Notes under the pieces: generated by a model
The model's input: only the letters and a program-made list of their open reading frames with translations
Database searches by the model: none
What the model was told of the DNA's origin: nothing
Assembly: GCF_964212655.1 (NCBI RefSeq)
Contig: NZ_OZ156465.1
Span: 1,116,001 to 1,180,000, forward strand
DNA length: 64,000 nt
Direction of reading: 5' to 3'
DNA from: Candidatus Thiodiazotropha sp. LNASS1
Lineage (GTDB): Bacteria > Pseudomonadota > Gammaproteobacteria > Chromatiales > Chromatiaceae
Made by a program: the position numbers and the translations under genes
Part shown: in pieces, positions 55,868 through 64,000 of the stretch
Position numbering within the stretch: position 1 is the first letter of the stretch
Layout of the letters: every line of letters starts with the position of its first letter

Positions 55868-55895
55868 AAAAAAAAGCCGCGCCAGAAGCGCGGCC
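55868..55895 (-). terminator. Rho-independent terminator of aceBA
   Basis: On the minus strand, GCCGCGC pairs with GCGCGGC around a five-base loop (55876-55894), followed by a run of eight T (A8 at 55868-55875 on the plus strand). It is about 95 bases after the aceA stop. Confidence 0.85.
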
Positions 55896-55988
55896 GAAGG
55901 GCAGAAAAAACGGTAATACACACGCAGCAGCACAGCCTCGGAGGGGTTTGAGTACTGATGCGAAATCAGCTGCGTGTGAAAAGTGAGC

Positions 55989-57311
55989 CTACATACCAGC
56001 GGCGCTGTCGAACTGCTCCTCTTCCGTGGATCCAGTCAATGCTGTAACTGATGACGCACCCCCCTGGATAACCGTGGTTACATCGTCAAAATATCCCGCG
56101 CCTACCTCTTGTTGATGTGAGACGAAGGTATAACCTTTATCACGTGCTGCAAATTCGGGTTCCTGAACCTTCTCAACATAGTGTTTCATGCCCTCACCAC
56201 GGGCATATTCATAGGCGAGATCGAACATGTTGAACCACATGTTGTGAATACCGGCCAAGGTGATGAACTGATACTTGTAACCCATGCCTGATAGTTCATC
56301 CTGGAACTTGGCAATGGTCTTGTCGTCCAGATTCTTTTTCCAGTTGAACGACGGCGAACAGTTATATGCCAGCAGCTTGTTGGGATTTTCCGCCAATACG
56401 GCCTGTGCGAATTCACGGGCAAAACCGAGGTCCGGCGTACCTGTCTCACACCACACCAGATCCGCATAAGGCGCATAGGCCACTCCACGTGAAATGGCCT
56501 GTTCCAAGCCGTTCTTGACACGGTAGAAACCCTCGTCAGTCCGCTCACCGGTGAGGAAGGGTTGATCATTGGCGTCCACATCGGAGGTCAACAGGTTGGC
56601 TGCCTCGGAATCGGTACGCGCCAGCACCAGAGTGGGCACGCCCATGACATCAGCCGCCAGACGGGCGGCAATCAGCTTTTGTACCGCTTCCTGGGTCGGC
56701 ACCAGTACCTTGCCACCCATATGACCGCACTTTTTAACCGCCGCGAGTTGATCTTCGAAATGCACACCGGCCGCACCTGCGGCAATCATGTTCTTCATTA
56801 ATTCGAAGGCGTTGAGCACACCGCCGAAGCCTGCCTCGGCATCGGCAACGATTGGCAGGAAGTAGTCGATGTAGCCTTCATCTTCCGGTCCGATATCCCG
56901 TGACCACTGAATCTCATCGGCGCGTTTGAAGGCACTATTGATACGGCGCACCATGGTGGGTACCGAATCGTAGGCGTAGAGGGATTGATCCGGATACATG
57001 GTCTCGGAGGTATTGCCGTCTGCCGCAACCTGCCAGCCGGAGAGATAGATCGCCTCGATGCCTGCCTTGGCCTGCTGCATCGCCTGCCCGCCGGTGATAG
57101 CGCCCATGCAGTTCACATATCCCTTCTTGGCATGGCCATGAACCAGTTTCCAGAGTTTTTCTGCGCCTTGCTTGGCGTAGGTGTGTTCGGGTTGTACCGA
57201 ACCGCGAAGACGTACTACGTCTTCTGCGCTGTAACCGCGTTTCACATCGGTCCAGCGGGGATTTTCCGCCCAATCCTTTTGCAAGGCTTCGATCTGTTCT
57301 CTACGTGTCAT
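55989..57311 (-). CDS. aceA: Isocitrate lyase
   Basis: A 440-residue enzyme that splits isocitrate into succinate and glyoxylate, the first step of the glyoxylate shunt. The active-site loop KKCGHMGGK places the catalytic cysteine at residue 195, the same number as in E. coli AceA. I start at ATG 57311: [14 protein letters not shown] aligns with the E. coli N-terminus, and GGAG lies nine bases upstream. An ATG at 57380 would overlap aceB and add 23 residues without similarity. It follows aceB by 52 bases in an aceBA operon and ends at a strong terminator. Confidence 0.95.
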   Translation of the reverse strand: MTRREQIEALQKDWAENPRWTDVKRGYSAEDVVRLRGSVQPEHTYAKQGAEKLWKLVHGHAKKGYVNCMGAITGGQAMQQAKAGIEAIYLSGWQVAADGNTSETMYPDQSLYAYDSVPTMVRRINSAFKRADEIQWSRDIGPEDEGYIDYFLPIVADAEAGFGGVLNAFELMKNMIAAGAAGVHFEDQLAAVKKCGHMGGKVLVPTQEAVQKLIAARLAADVMGVPTLVLARTDSEAANLLTSDVDANDQPFLTGERTDEGFYRVKNGLEQAISRGVAYAPYADLVWCETGTPDLGFAREFAQAVLAENPNKLLAYNCSPSFNWKKNLDDKTIAKFQDELSGMGYKYQFITLAGIHNMWFNMFDLAYEYARGEGMKHYVEKVQEPEFAARDKGYTFVSHQQEVGAGYFDDVTTVIQGGASSVTALTGSTEEEQFDSAAGM

Positions 57312-57363
57312 CTGTCGTTTCTCCAGTGGTATATTTGGTTCAGTTTTTTGCTTTCGCCCCAAC

Positions 57364-58977
57364 TCAGTCGAGTTGCTCATAGGCAGGCAGAGTTAGAAAC
57401 TCCTCGAATTCATCAGCCGCGACGATTTGCCGCAACAGGGTTGCCGCCAGTTCGTATTGGCCAGCTTCATAAGCCAGTTCACCCGTTTCTTTCCGAATCA
57501 GCTCCAGCTCGTCGCTGACCGCATGGTCGAAAAGCTGATAGGTGACATCCCGGCCATCATCGAGCACCCCTTTGGGATAGCGAATCCATTGCCAGATCTG
57601 AGAGCGGGCAATCTCCGCGGTTGCCGCATCCTCCATCAGATGGTGAATCGGCACGGCGCCACGCCCACCCAACCAGGCGGCCATGTAGCGCAGCGCGGCA
57701 CTGATATTGTTGCGCAATCCCGCTTCTGTTATTTCACCGTCCGGCACCTGTAACAGGTCACTGCCGGCGACAACCAAACCATCATCCATATGGTCGAGTT
57801 GATTGGGGCCGGGCATATGTTTATCGAAAACTTCCATCGCTATCGGTACCAATCCGGGATGGGCAACCCATGTGCCGTCATGACCATCACCTGCTTCCCG
57901 TTCCTTATCCAGGCGAACCTTCTGTTTGGCTTCAGCATCCGCCTCCGCATCGTCACGGATCGGAATCTGCGCCGCCATGCCTCCCATGGCATGGGCGCCT
58001 CGGCGATGACAGGTATTGATCAATAGCTTTGAATAGGTTCGCAGAAAGGGAACGGACATGGTGACCTGGCTTCGATCGGGCAGCACGCATTCGGGATGTG
58101 CGTGAAAACGCTTGATGAAGCTGAAGATGTAGTCCCAGCGTCCGCAGTTGAGACCGCAGATATAGTCACGCAGTTCGTAGAGGATTTCATCCATCTCGAA
58201 GACAGCCGTGATGGTCTCGATCAACACGGTACAGCGGATCGTCCCAAGCTCCAGATCCAATTGCCTTTCCGACCACATGAAGATGTCCCGCCACAGTTGG
58301 GCCTCCATGTGGTTTTCCATTTTCGGCAGATAAAAATAGGGCCCGGTACCCTGATCAAGCAGGGCTTTTGCGTTATGAAACAGGTAGAGACCGAAATCAA
58401 ACAAAGCTGCGGAGAGACGACGCCCGTCCACCAGTACATGTTTCTCTTCCAGGTGCCATCCCCTGGGGCGAACGATCAGCGTCGCCAACTCATCTTTGAG
58501 GCTGTAGGCTTTGCCTTCCGGACTGGTGTAGGACAGGGTTCGATTGACTGCCTCCCTCAGGTTGATTTGACCCTCGACAGTGGCTTCCCAGGTCGGCGAG
58601 TGTGCGTCTTCCAAATCCGCCATGAAACATTTGGCGCCTGAGTTCAAAGCATTTATCAGCATTTTGCGATCAACCGGGCCGGTAATCTCCACCCGCCGGT
58701 CCTGAAGATCCGCCGGTGCCGGCCGAACCTGCCACTCCGACTGCCTTATGTCGCTGGTTTGCTCTGGAAAATCGGGTAGCTCACCTCCATTCAGGCGCAC
58801 CTGCCTCTCCTCCCTGAGCTTCAGCAGTTCTCGCCGCCTGCCGCCGAAATGGCGTTCAAGCTCAGCAACGAAATGCAGGGCTTCCGATGTGAGGACAGTT
58901 TCGAATCCCGTACCCATGGGACCGGTTACTCTTACCTCATGTGGCTGCTGCCTGAGACCCGTCGGCGTGCTGGACAT
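57364..58977 (-). CDS. aceB: Malate synthase A
   Basis: A 537-residue malate synthase A that condenses glyoxylate with acetyl-CoA to malate. Typical motifs are [13 protein letters not shown], a [11 protein letters not shown] region with the active-site arginine, [19 protein letters not shown], and [11 protein letters not shown] start at ATG 58977, with GAGGAG about ten bases upstream; an ATG at 59010 would add 11 residues. Its size matches E. coli AceB (533). It is the first gene of aceBA and diverges from aceK. Confidence 0.95.
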   Translation of the reverse strand: MSSTPTGLRQQPHEVRVTGPMGTGFETVLTSEALHFVAELERHFGGRRRELLKLREERQVRLNGGELPDFPEQTSDIRQSEWQVRPAPADLQDRRVEITGPVDRKMLINALNSGAKCFMADLEDAHSPTWEATVEGQINLREAVNRTLSYTSPEGKAYSLKDELATLIVRPRGWHLEEKHVLVDGRRLSAALFDFGLYLFHNAKALLDQGTGPYFYLPKMENHMEAQLWRDIFMWSERQLDLELGTIRCTVLIETITAVFEMDEILYELRDYICGLNCGRWDYIFSFIKRFHAHPECVLPDRSQVTMSVPFLRTYSKLLINTCHRRGAHAMGGMAAQIPIRDDAEADAEAKQKVRLDKEREAGDGHDGTWVAHPGLVPIAMEVFDKHMPGPNQLDHMDDGLVVAGSDLLQVPDGEITEAGLRNNISAALRYMAAWLGGRGAVPIHHLMEDAATAEIARSQIWQWIRYPKGVLDDGRDVTYQLFDHAVSDELELIRKETGELAYEAGQYELAATLLRQIVAADEFEEFLTLPAYEQLD

Positions 58978-59236
58978 AATCTTTGTTCTCCTCATCTTCA
59001 CTCTTGCCATGCACCTTAAGCGGGCATGGAATTAGTTATCTTTTGGTCGTGTCCCGAATCTGAGGCTCACGATCATTTTGTGCACTGCGTTAAAGCATAG
59101 TGAAAAGGTCAAGATTATTTTCAAAAAAATATCAATAGTTAGCTTTGATAAAAAAAATAGTGCGGTGCAAAAAAATCAGCTAAACCTTAGTAAATATCTC
59201 AAGTTTTAGAGCCATACACCGAATAAGCGCACCAAA
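58978..59236. promoter_or_regulatory. Divergent promoter region between aceBA and aceK
   Basis: 259 bases, with an AT-rich core around 59110-59215 containing A-tracts. It must hold promoters for both directions. I cannot identify an operator with confidence. Sharing one control region may let aceBA and the enzyme that steers isocitrate toward it respond together. Confidence 0.55.
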
Positions 59237-61000
59237 ATGATGCAAATCCATCCACGTCAGATTGCACAATCGATACTTACAGGGTTTGAGCGACACTTCT
59301 CCTTTTTCCAGGAGATCAGCAGCGCCGCCCGCCATCGCTTCGAGTATGCGGACTGGGATGCGGTAAGGGAGGCCTCTGCAAAACGCATCAGTTTCTACGA
59401 TTTGCGGGTGCAGGAGGCGATTGAGAGACTACACGCAAATTTCGGCATCAGCGATCTGGATGAGAAATTGTGGCAGCAGGTCAAACAGACCTACGCCGAC
59501 ATGCTGAAGACCCATAGTCGGCCGGAGCTCGCTGAGACGTTCTACAATTCAGTATTCTGCCGTCTGTTCGACCGCAAGTATTACGATAACGACAAAATCT
59601 TCATAGAATCCCAGGTCGATCGTGATCAGTTATCGGTACGTTATCGCGTCTATATGTCTTTCCATGTCGCTGAAGGGGGACTGACCGGAACGATCTGGGA
59701 TATTCTCTCGGCCTTCTATTTCTCACTCCCTTACGAAGATATCAAGCGGGACTGCGAACGGGTGGCTCAATCCCTGCTCGATCAGGCCGGATTCGATGAG
59801 CTCCCGGTAGATTTGCGCTTCGATCTGCTGGAATCCCCATTTTATCGAAATAAAGCCGCCTACATCATAGGACGCATGGTATACGGCGATCAGGTTCGAC
59901 CCTTCATCCTGCCGCTGATCAATAACGAAAACGGTGGTCTGTATGTGGACACCCTGCTCATCCGGGGCCGCCATGTAGAGGCTGTGTTTAGCTTTGCCCG
60001 GGCCTACTTCATGGCTAAGACACCGGTACCAACGGCAACGGTCGAGTTTCTGCAGAGCATCATGCCCTACAAGACCCTGGCTGAACTCTATAACAGTATC
60101 GGTTTTCACAAACAGGCCAAGAATGAGTTCTACAGAGACCTGCTGAATCATCTTGCCGAAAGTAATGATCTATTTGTAACCGCTGCCGGAACACCCGGAT
60201 TGGTCATGCAGGTATTTACACTTCCCTCTTTTCCCTATGTATTCAAGGTGATTCGAGACCGTTTCCCTCCCCAAAAAGAGGTCACCCACAAGCTAGTGAA
60301 AGAGCGTTACCTACAGGTCAAGAAACACGATCGTATCGGCCGCATGGCCGATACGCTGGATTTCATGGATGTCGCCCTGCCCATCGAACGCATAGAAGCC
60401 GAATTATTGCAGGAACTGCAGGAGACAGTGGGCTCTCAACTGGAATACGATGGCGACATGCTGGTCATCAGGCACCTCTATATCGAACGCCGGATGGTGC
60501 CTCTCAATCTCTATCTGCATAACTCGGATGAGACCCAGACCAGAGAGATACTTGATGATTGGGGACTGGCCTTAAAACAGCTGATGGGCGTGAATATCTT
60601 TCCCGGAGACCTGCTGTTCAAGAACTTTGGTGTCAACTGCCAGGGTAAGGTTGTTTTCTACGATTATGACGAGATTTGTTATCTCAGTGAAGTCAACTTC
60701 CGCAAGATCCCCCCGCCCAGGAGCTCCCTGGACCTCTACCGTGATGAGCCCTGGTATAGCATCAATCCCAACGATGTCTTTCCGGAAGAGTTCATTACCT
60801 TCGTAACCACAGATGCGAAAACACGCAAGTTACTGATGGATCTGCATCCCGAACTTTTCGATTACAGATATTGGCAGATGGCTCAACGGAATCTTGCGGC
60901 AGGGATTCAGGCGGATGTATTTCCCTATTCCCAAAAACTGCGCTTTGCACGTCCTGAAACAGTACCGGGAGAATCGATAGACCTTGCCAACACGGCATAG
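59237..61000 (+). CDS. aceK: Isocitrate dehydrogenase kinase/phosphatase
   Basis: A 587-residue bifunctional enzyme that phosphorylates and dephosphorylates isocitrate dehydrogenase, diverting isocitrate into the glyoxylate shunt. The kinase-like half shows YVFKVIRDRFPPQKEVTH, an ERRMVPLNLYL region, GDLLFKNFGV and FYDYDEICYL, with the DYDE motif shared by the family. The N-terminal regulatory half (1-290) is complete, and total length matches E. coli AceK (578). In E. coli aceK is the third gene of aceBAK; here it is divergent. Confidence 0.95.
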   Translation: MMQIHPRQIAQSILTGFERHFSFFQEISSAARHRFEYADWDAVREASAKRISFYDLRVQEAIERLHANFGISDLDEKLWQQVKQTYADMLKTHSRPELAETFYNSVFCRLFDRKYYDNDKIFIESQVDRDQLSVRYRVYMSFHVAEGGLTGTIWDILSAFYFSLPYEDIKRDCERVAQSLLDQAGFDELPVDLRFDLLESPFYRNKAAYIIGRMVYGDQVRPFILPLINNENGGLYVDTLLIRGRHVEAVFSFARAYFMAKTPVPTATVEFLQSIMPYKTLAELYNSIGFHKQAKNEFYRDLLNHLAESNDLFVTAAGTPGLVMQVFTLPSFPYVFKVIRDRFPPQKEVTHKLVKERYLQVKKHDRIGRMADTLDFMDVALPIERIEAELLQELQETVGSQLEYDGDMLVIRHLYIERRMVPLNLYLHNSDETQTREILDDWGLALKQLMGVNIFPGDLLFKNFGVNCQGKVVFYDYDEICYLSEVNFRKIPPPRSSLDLYRDEPWYSINPNDVFPEEFITFVTTDAKTRKLLMDLHPELFDYRYWQMAQRNLAAGIQADVFPYSQKLRFARPETVPGESIDLANTA

Positions 61001-61090
61001 GGAGGTTCAGAAAACATCGAAGATAGCTGTCTTGATTGTCCCCCAACAAGGGTGCAGGCGATAGCGCCTCAATCTGAATGAGCTGTAATA

Positions 61091-62490
61091 TTATTGCGCA
61101 CCTTTGCCGAGCAGCACCACTTCAATGGTCTGTAACAGAATGATGAAATCGAGCATCGTACTGGCATTCTTCACGTAGTAGAGGTCATACTCCAGCTTGC
61201 GCTTCGCATCCTCTTCCGAAGCGCCATAGGGTAGAGCAACTGAGCCCATCCTGTCAATCCAGGCTTGACCCAGTGGCGCTGCAGATAGTAGGGAATGTCA
61301 TTCGAAAGCTGCAGTACAAACTCCGGCCGTTCCGGGCGAGGGCCCACCAAACTCATATCCCCATTCAATATATTGAAAATCTGCGGTAATTCGTCAAGGC
61401 GGGTCTTTCTGAGGAAACCACCCAGTTTAGTGATCCGGGTGTCGTTTTTACTTGCCCACCTTGCGACCCCATCAGCCTCCGCATCAGTACGCATACTGCG
61501 GAATTTGTAAACCTTGAACAGCTTACCGTTTTTTCCCACACGTACCTGGCTATACAGGATGGGATCCCTGCCACCCGACTCAATCAAGCTGGCAAGCGTA
61601 ACCAGAACCATTACTGGAGCAGACACAATGAAAATCACGATGCCCACGATCATATCGAAAGACTTCTTTATGGTACGGTTTAAGGCTCTTTGACGATATC
61701 CATCGGTGTACAGCATCCAGCTGGGATAGAGCAGATCGATGTTGATGATCGAAAGTTCCTTCTCAAAAAAGGTCAGCAGATCGAGGATCTGAATCCCCTT
61801 TATCTTGCACTCCAGCAGCTCATGGTTTGGCAGTTTCTTACGTCTGTCGTCCACAGCAACCACGATTTCATCAACTGCCAGACGATTTGAGATCTCGAGC
61901 AGTGTCTGATCCTTTACAACTTGCCGCTCCTCATCGATCAATTCGATTCGGTCACCCAGATTGACATAACCGACAACGACGATGCCTACGGTATCCTTAG
62001 CCTTGACCGACTCTTCGATCCTGTCCGCATTGATCCCGACACCCAGTACCAAAACACGACGCTTCAACGTCTTATCCGAGGTGACCCTGACAAACAGGGT
62101 CCTGGCAACGAGAATTCCCAGTATCGATATGATTAGACCGTGGGTGAGTAGCGAGCGCTCGGAGATGGGGAACAGCTGCAGGGTAAAGAACAATGAAGCC
62201 ATTGCCAAACCACCGACCAGAAATCCAAGTATCAGCCTGAGCAAAAACCCCGATGAGGAGGCCATTGAACCCTTTTGGTAAAGACCCAATGCCGTGAGGG
62301 ACGAAAACATGATCACAGCGAAGAAGGCCGGCAGGTTTTTCAGCATCTCATCGTCGACGGGAATTGGGCTGGTACTGTATTTGTGGCGCAGATATATCGC
62401 ACCTAACATCGATAAAAAAAAGATAAGGGTCTCTATGACACCAAGCAGGACAACCGCCTTAGAAATGTAGATGCCAAAAAGCTTGATCAT
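61091..62490 (-). pseudogene. Exopolysaccharide sugar transferase (EpsB2-like), frameshifted near its end
   Basis: A polyprenyl-phosphate sugar transferase with four N-terminal helices, a CoA-binding-like central domain, and the bacterial sugar transferase core (SQVRVGKNGKLFKVYKFRSM and NGDMSLVGPRPERPEF). It resembles the PEP-CTERM/EpsB_2-type enzymes (TIGR03013). After WVKPGLTGWAQ the frame is lost near 61236-61243 and would stop at 61171. One extra base there restores PYGASEEDAKRKLEYDLYYV, then TMLDFIILLQTIEVVLLGKGAQ and a stop at 61091. The repaired protein is 466 residues, normal for the family. Loss of the last 50 residues may impair it. A sequencing error cannot be excluded. Confidence 0.8.
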
Positions 62491-62746
62491 GACTGCGCTA
62501 TATCTGTCCTTCTACCGGGTATTTTGCTGAAATCTGCCAATCCAGATCCTTAACAATATAAATAGTTATCCAACCTACCCGTAACTAGCGTCCGGATTCT
62601 AACAAATTTTAAATAAAATAACCGGATGGATTGTGTTTCTTGGATTCGACTGAACTATACGAAATCTGATGAACCCGTCTTCGATTGAGAGACGACTATA
62701 TAATTGACGTTATAGCAATCACCTGTGCTTCGAAGGAGGAATCCAC

Positions 62747-62950
62747 GTGCCATATGTCAATATCAAGATCACAAGGGAAGAGGTTACCAAGGAACAGAAA
62801 CAACAACTTATCACCGGCGCGACCCGGCTATTGGCGGACATTCTGGGAAAAAACCCGGCCACCACCTTTGTCATCATCGAGGAGGTCGATACGGATAATT
62901 GGGGCATAGCCGGTGAACAGGTCACTGAACGTCGCAAAAAAGGGCTCTAG
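62747..62950 (+). CDS. 4-oxalocrotonate tautomerase-family protein
   Basis: A 67-residue tautomerase-superfamily protein. After removal of the initiator residue the N-terminus is Pro1 (PYVNIKITREEVT), the catalytic base. Arg11 and the KNPATTFVIIEEV strand fit the family. It starts at GTG 62747 with GGAGGA at 62735-62740. Substrate unknown; no aromatic degradation genes are near. It is followed after 40 bases by a hairpin repeat. Confidence 0.85.
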   Translation: MPYVNIKITREEVTKEQKQQLITGATRLLADILGKNPATTFVIIEEVDTDNWGIAGEQVTERRKKGL

Positions 62951-62990
62951 TGCGAATAGCACTTAACTTATGACGAATTTCAGAATTTTC

Positions 62991-63067
62991 GTCATTCCGG
63001 CGCAGGCCGGAATCCAGGAATACCATCTCCATTAAGCATTCTGGATCCCGGCCTGCGCCGGGATGAC
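62991..63067. repeat. 77-base palindromic element (ATTCCGGCGCAGGCCGGAAT type)
   Basis: Left arm 62991-63017 contains ATTCCGGCGCAGGCCGGAAT. The right arm 63041-63067 (CTGGATCCCGG...CGCCGGGATGAC) is its inverted counterpart with a few changes. The 23-base middle is short, giving a long hairpin. It is the compact form of the element at 13588-13848. Confidence 0.8.
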
Positions 63068-63130
63068 GGTGGTTCTTGGCTTAAGTAAGCGCCATTCGGC
63101 TCTAGTACCTGTCTTAAGGCAGATTAACAA

Positions 63131-63152
63131 AACCCGCTCTGAAGAGCGGGTT
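63131..63152 (-). terminator. Rho-independent terminator of adk
   Basis: AACCCGCTC (63131-63139) pairs with GAGCGGGTT (63144-63152) around TGAA. On the minus strand the stem is followed by TTTTGTT. It lies about 36 bases past the adk stop. Confidence 0.8.
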
Positions 63153-63188
63153 AATTGTATTTCACAGAAAACCTGGCGATTGATCGGA

Positions 63189-63830
63189 TCAGCCGCTTAG
63201 TCTCTCCTGGATTGCATTGACAACCACTTCACTTGAGGTGGCGCTGACGGTCAGCAACATATTTTCGTTTTTGTAGAAATCGACAAGTGGTGCGGTCTTC
63301 TCTTTGTAAACGTCGAGTCGATTGGAGATCGCCTCCTCCGTCTCGTCATCGCGCTGCACCACACTACCGCCACATTTGTCACATACACCCTCAACCTTGG
63401 TGGGCATGCTCTTGACGTTATAGATGGCTCCGCAGTCGACGCAGGTACGGCGGGTGGTTAGACGATCGAGGATCACCTCACGGGAGACATCGATCTCCAC
63501 CGCACAATCGAGATCGACAGCGATTTTCTTCAGCAACTCCTTGAGTGCCTCAGCCTGGGGGATAGTGCGGGGAAACCCGTCGAGGAGAAAACCCTTTTCA
63601 CAATCCGGCTCCTGAAGACGTTGCTCCATGATCCCCATGATCAGATCATCAGGCACCAGATCGCCAGCCTTCATATAGGCCTCTGCCTGCTTGCCCAACT
63701 CGCTGCCTGCCTGAACGGCTCCTCGCAGAATATCGCCGGTGGAGATTTGTACCGAGCCATCCAGCTGAGTCAGCTGTTTGGCCACAGTCCCTTTACCTGC
63801 ACCGGGTGCACCCAACAGAATAAGTTTCAT
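63189..63830 (-). CDS. adk: Adenylate kinase
   Basis: A 213-residue adenylate kinase that interconverts ATP, AMP and ADP. The P-loop is GAPGAGKGT. AMP-binding residues lie in STGDILR and GFPRTIPQAEAL. The LID carries a four-cysteine zinc motif (TCVDCGAIY and CDKCGG), unlike the zinc-free LID of E. coli. AGGAGCG precedes ATG 63830. About 170 bases remain to the window edge; they are presumably its promoter, and I see no other gene there. Confidence 0.95.
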   Translation of the reverse strand: MKLILLGAPGAGKGTVAKQLTQLDGSVQISTGDILRGAVQAGSELGKQAEAYMKAGDLVPDDLIMGIMEQRLQEPDCEKGFLLDGFPRTIPQAEALKELLKKIAVDLDCAVEIDVSREVILDRLTTRRTCVDCGAIYNVKSMPTKVEGVCDKCGGSVVQRDDETEEAISNRLDVYKEKTAPLVDFYKNENMLLTVSATSSEVVVNAIQERLSG

Positions 63831-64000
63831 TGATCGCTCCTGTTTTATTCCTTTAGAGTTATTGAGATGCCAAGTGCGGGACCAACCTTGGGTTGAATCA
63901 ATCGCCCCGGCTTAGTGTCAAAACCGGCGCTATTATACTTATTTCGGGCTTCAGGTCGCTGCCCGATGATTTATTAACCCATAGATTAATTTGTTGGAAC

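Larger units (their letters stand above)
55544..55988. other. Repeat-rich gap between the rraA-like gene and aceA
   Basis: 445 bases with no gene. It contains the inverted pair of CCGCAAATGAACGC repeats (55611-55652, 55801-55822) with about 150 AT-rich bases between them, palindrome copy 5 (55832-55849), and the aceA terminator (55868-55895). Confidence 0.7.

Noticed and set aside
55989-57380. Longer isocitrate lyase starting at 57380 inside aceB
   Set aside because: The extra 23 residues do not resemble AceA, while ATG 57311 has a ribosome site and gives the catalytic Cys the E. coli number 195.
1-64000. CRISPR array or prophage
   Set aside because: No regularly spaced direct repeats with unique spacers, and no phage structural, integrase or lysis genes were seen.

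Overview
The window reads as a chromosomal segment of a gammaproteobacterium that probably fixes CO2, most likely a sulfur-oxidising chemoautotroph. The lifestyle is inferred from a large inorganic-carbon uptake locus, and the lineage from the overall style of the proteins; no rRNA, RuBisCO or sulfur-oxidation gene lies in the window. I see no tRNA, rRNA or CRISPR array. Short dispersed repeats are common between genes.

Layout. 1-3.7 kb: a MoxR / DUF58 / transglutaminase operon. 3.8-6.8 kb: a PAS-GAF-GGDEF-EAL c-di-GMP protein. 7.0-11.3 kb: a first RND efflux pair, then lepB. 12.2-13.3 kb: a TIR-membrane-Ig-like protein whose start codon appears to be ATC. 13.3-14.1 kb: a repeat-rich gap holding a broken GIY-YIG nuclease. 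14.1-20.7 kb: a secreted isoaspartyl methyltransferase, a membrane-bound spermidine-synthase-like protein, an AT-rich hydrolase, two unknown genes and rsgA. 21.1-27.3 kb: an Rhs polymorphic-toxin locus. It has a 1644-residue Rhs protein, a cognate immunity candidate, and an orphan phospholipase A2-like toxin tip with its own immunity candidate. 28.0-33.2 kb: a CBS protein and a second RND pair. 33.3-35.8 kb: a hybrid histidine kinase and a small Cys-containing protein.

36.1-47.3 kb: the main metabolic locus. It encodes a SulP transporter, a NuoM-like subunit, DabA (DUF2309), a NuoL-like DabB and two more NuoM-like subunits, all in one direction. The four DabA zinc residues are present with the spacing known from characterised DabA. 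An IS110-family element (47.3-48.7 kb) separates this operon from a CsoSCA-like beta-carbonic anhydrase gene. The locus looks like an extended DAB-type, ion-gradient-driven CO2/bicarbonate accumulation system.

50-64 kb: housekeeping and central carbon genes: BolA-like protein, malate dehydrogenase, PpnN, a CNNM/CorC-like protein, an RraA-like protein, the glyoxylate shunt (aceB-aceA divergent from aceK), a frameshifted exopolysaccharide sugar transferase, a 4-oxalocrotonate tautomerase and adk.

Most worth a second look: the orphan Rhs tip broken by two A7 tracts; lectin-like repeats inserted in the main Rhs shell; the extended DAB operon with one antiporter-like subunit that has lost its key charged residues; the IS110 element with a structured candidate bridge RNA inside a repeat pair; and two dispersed repeat families.
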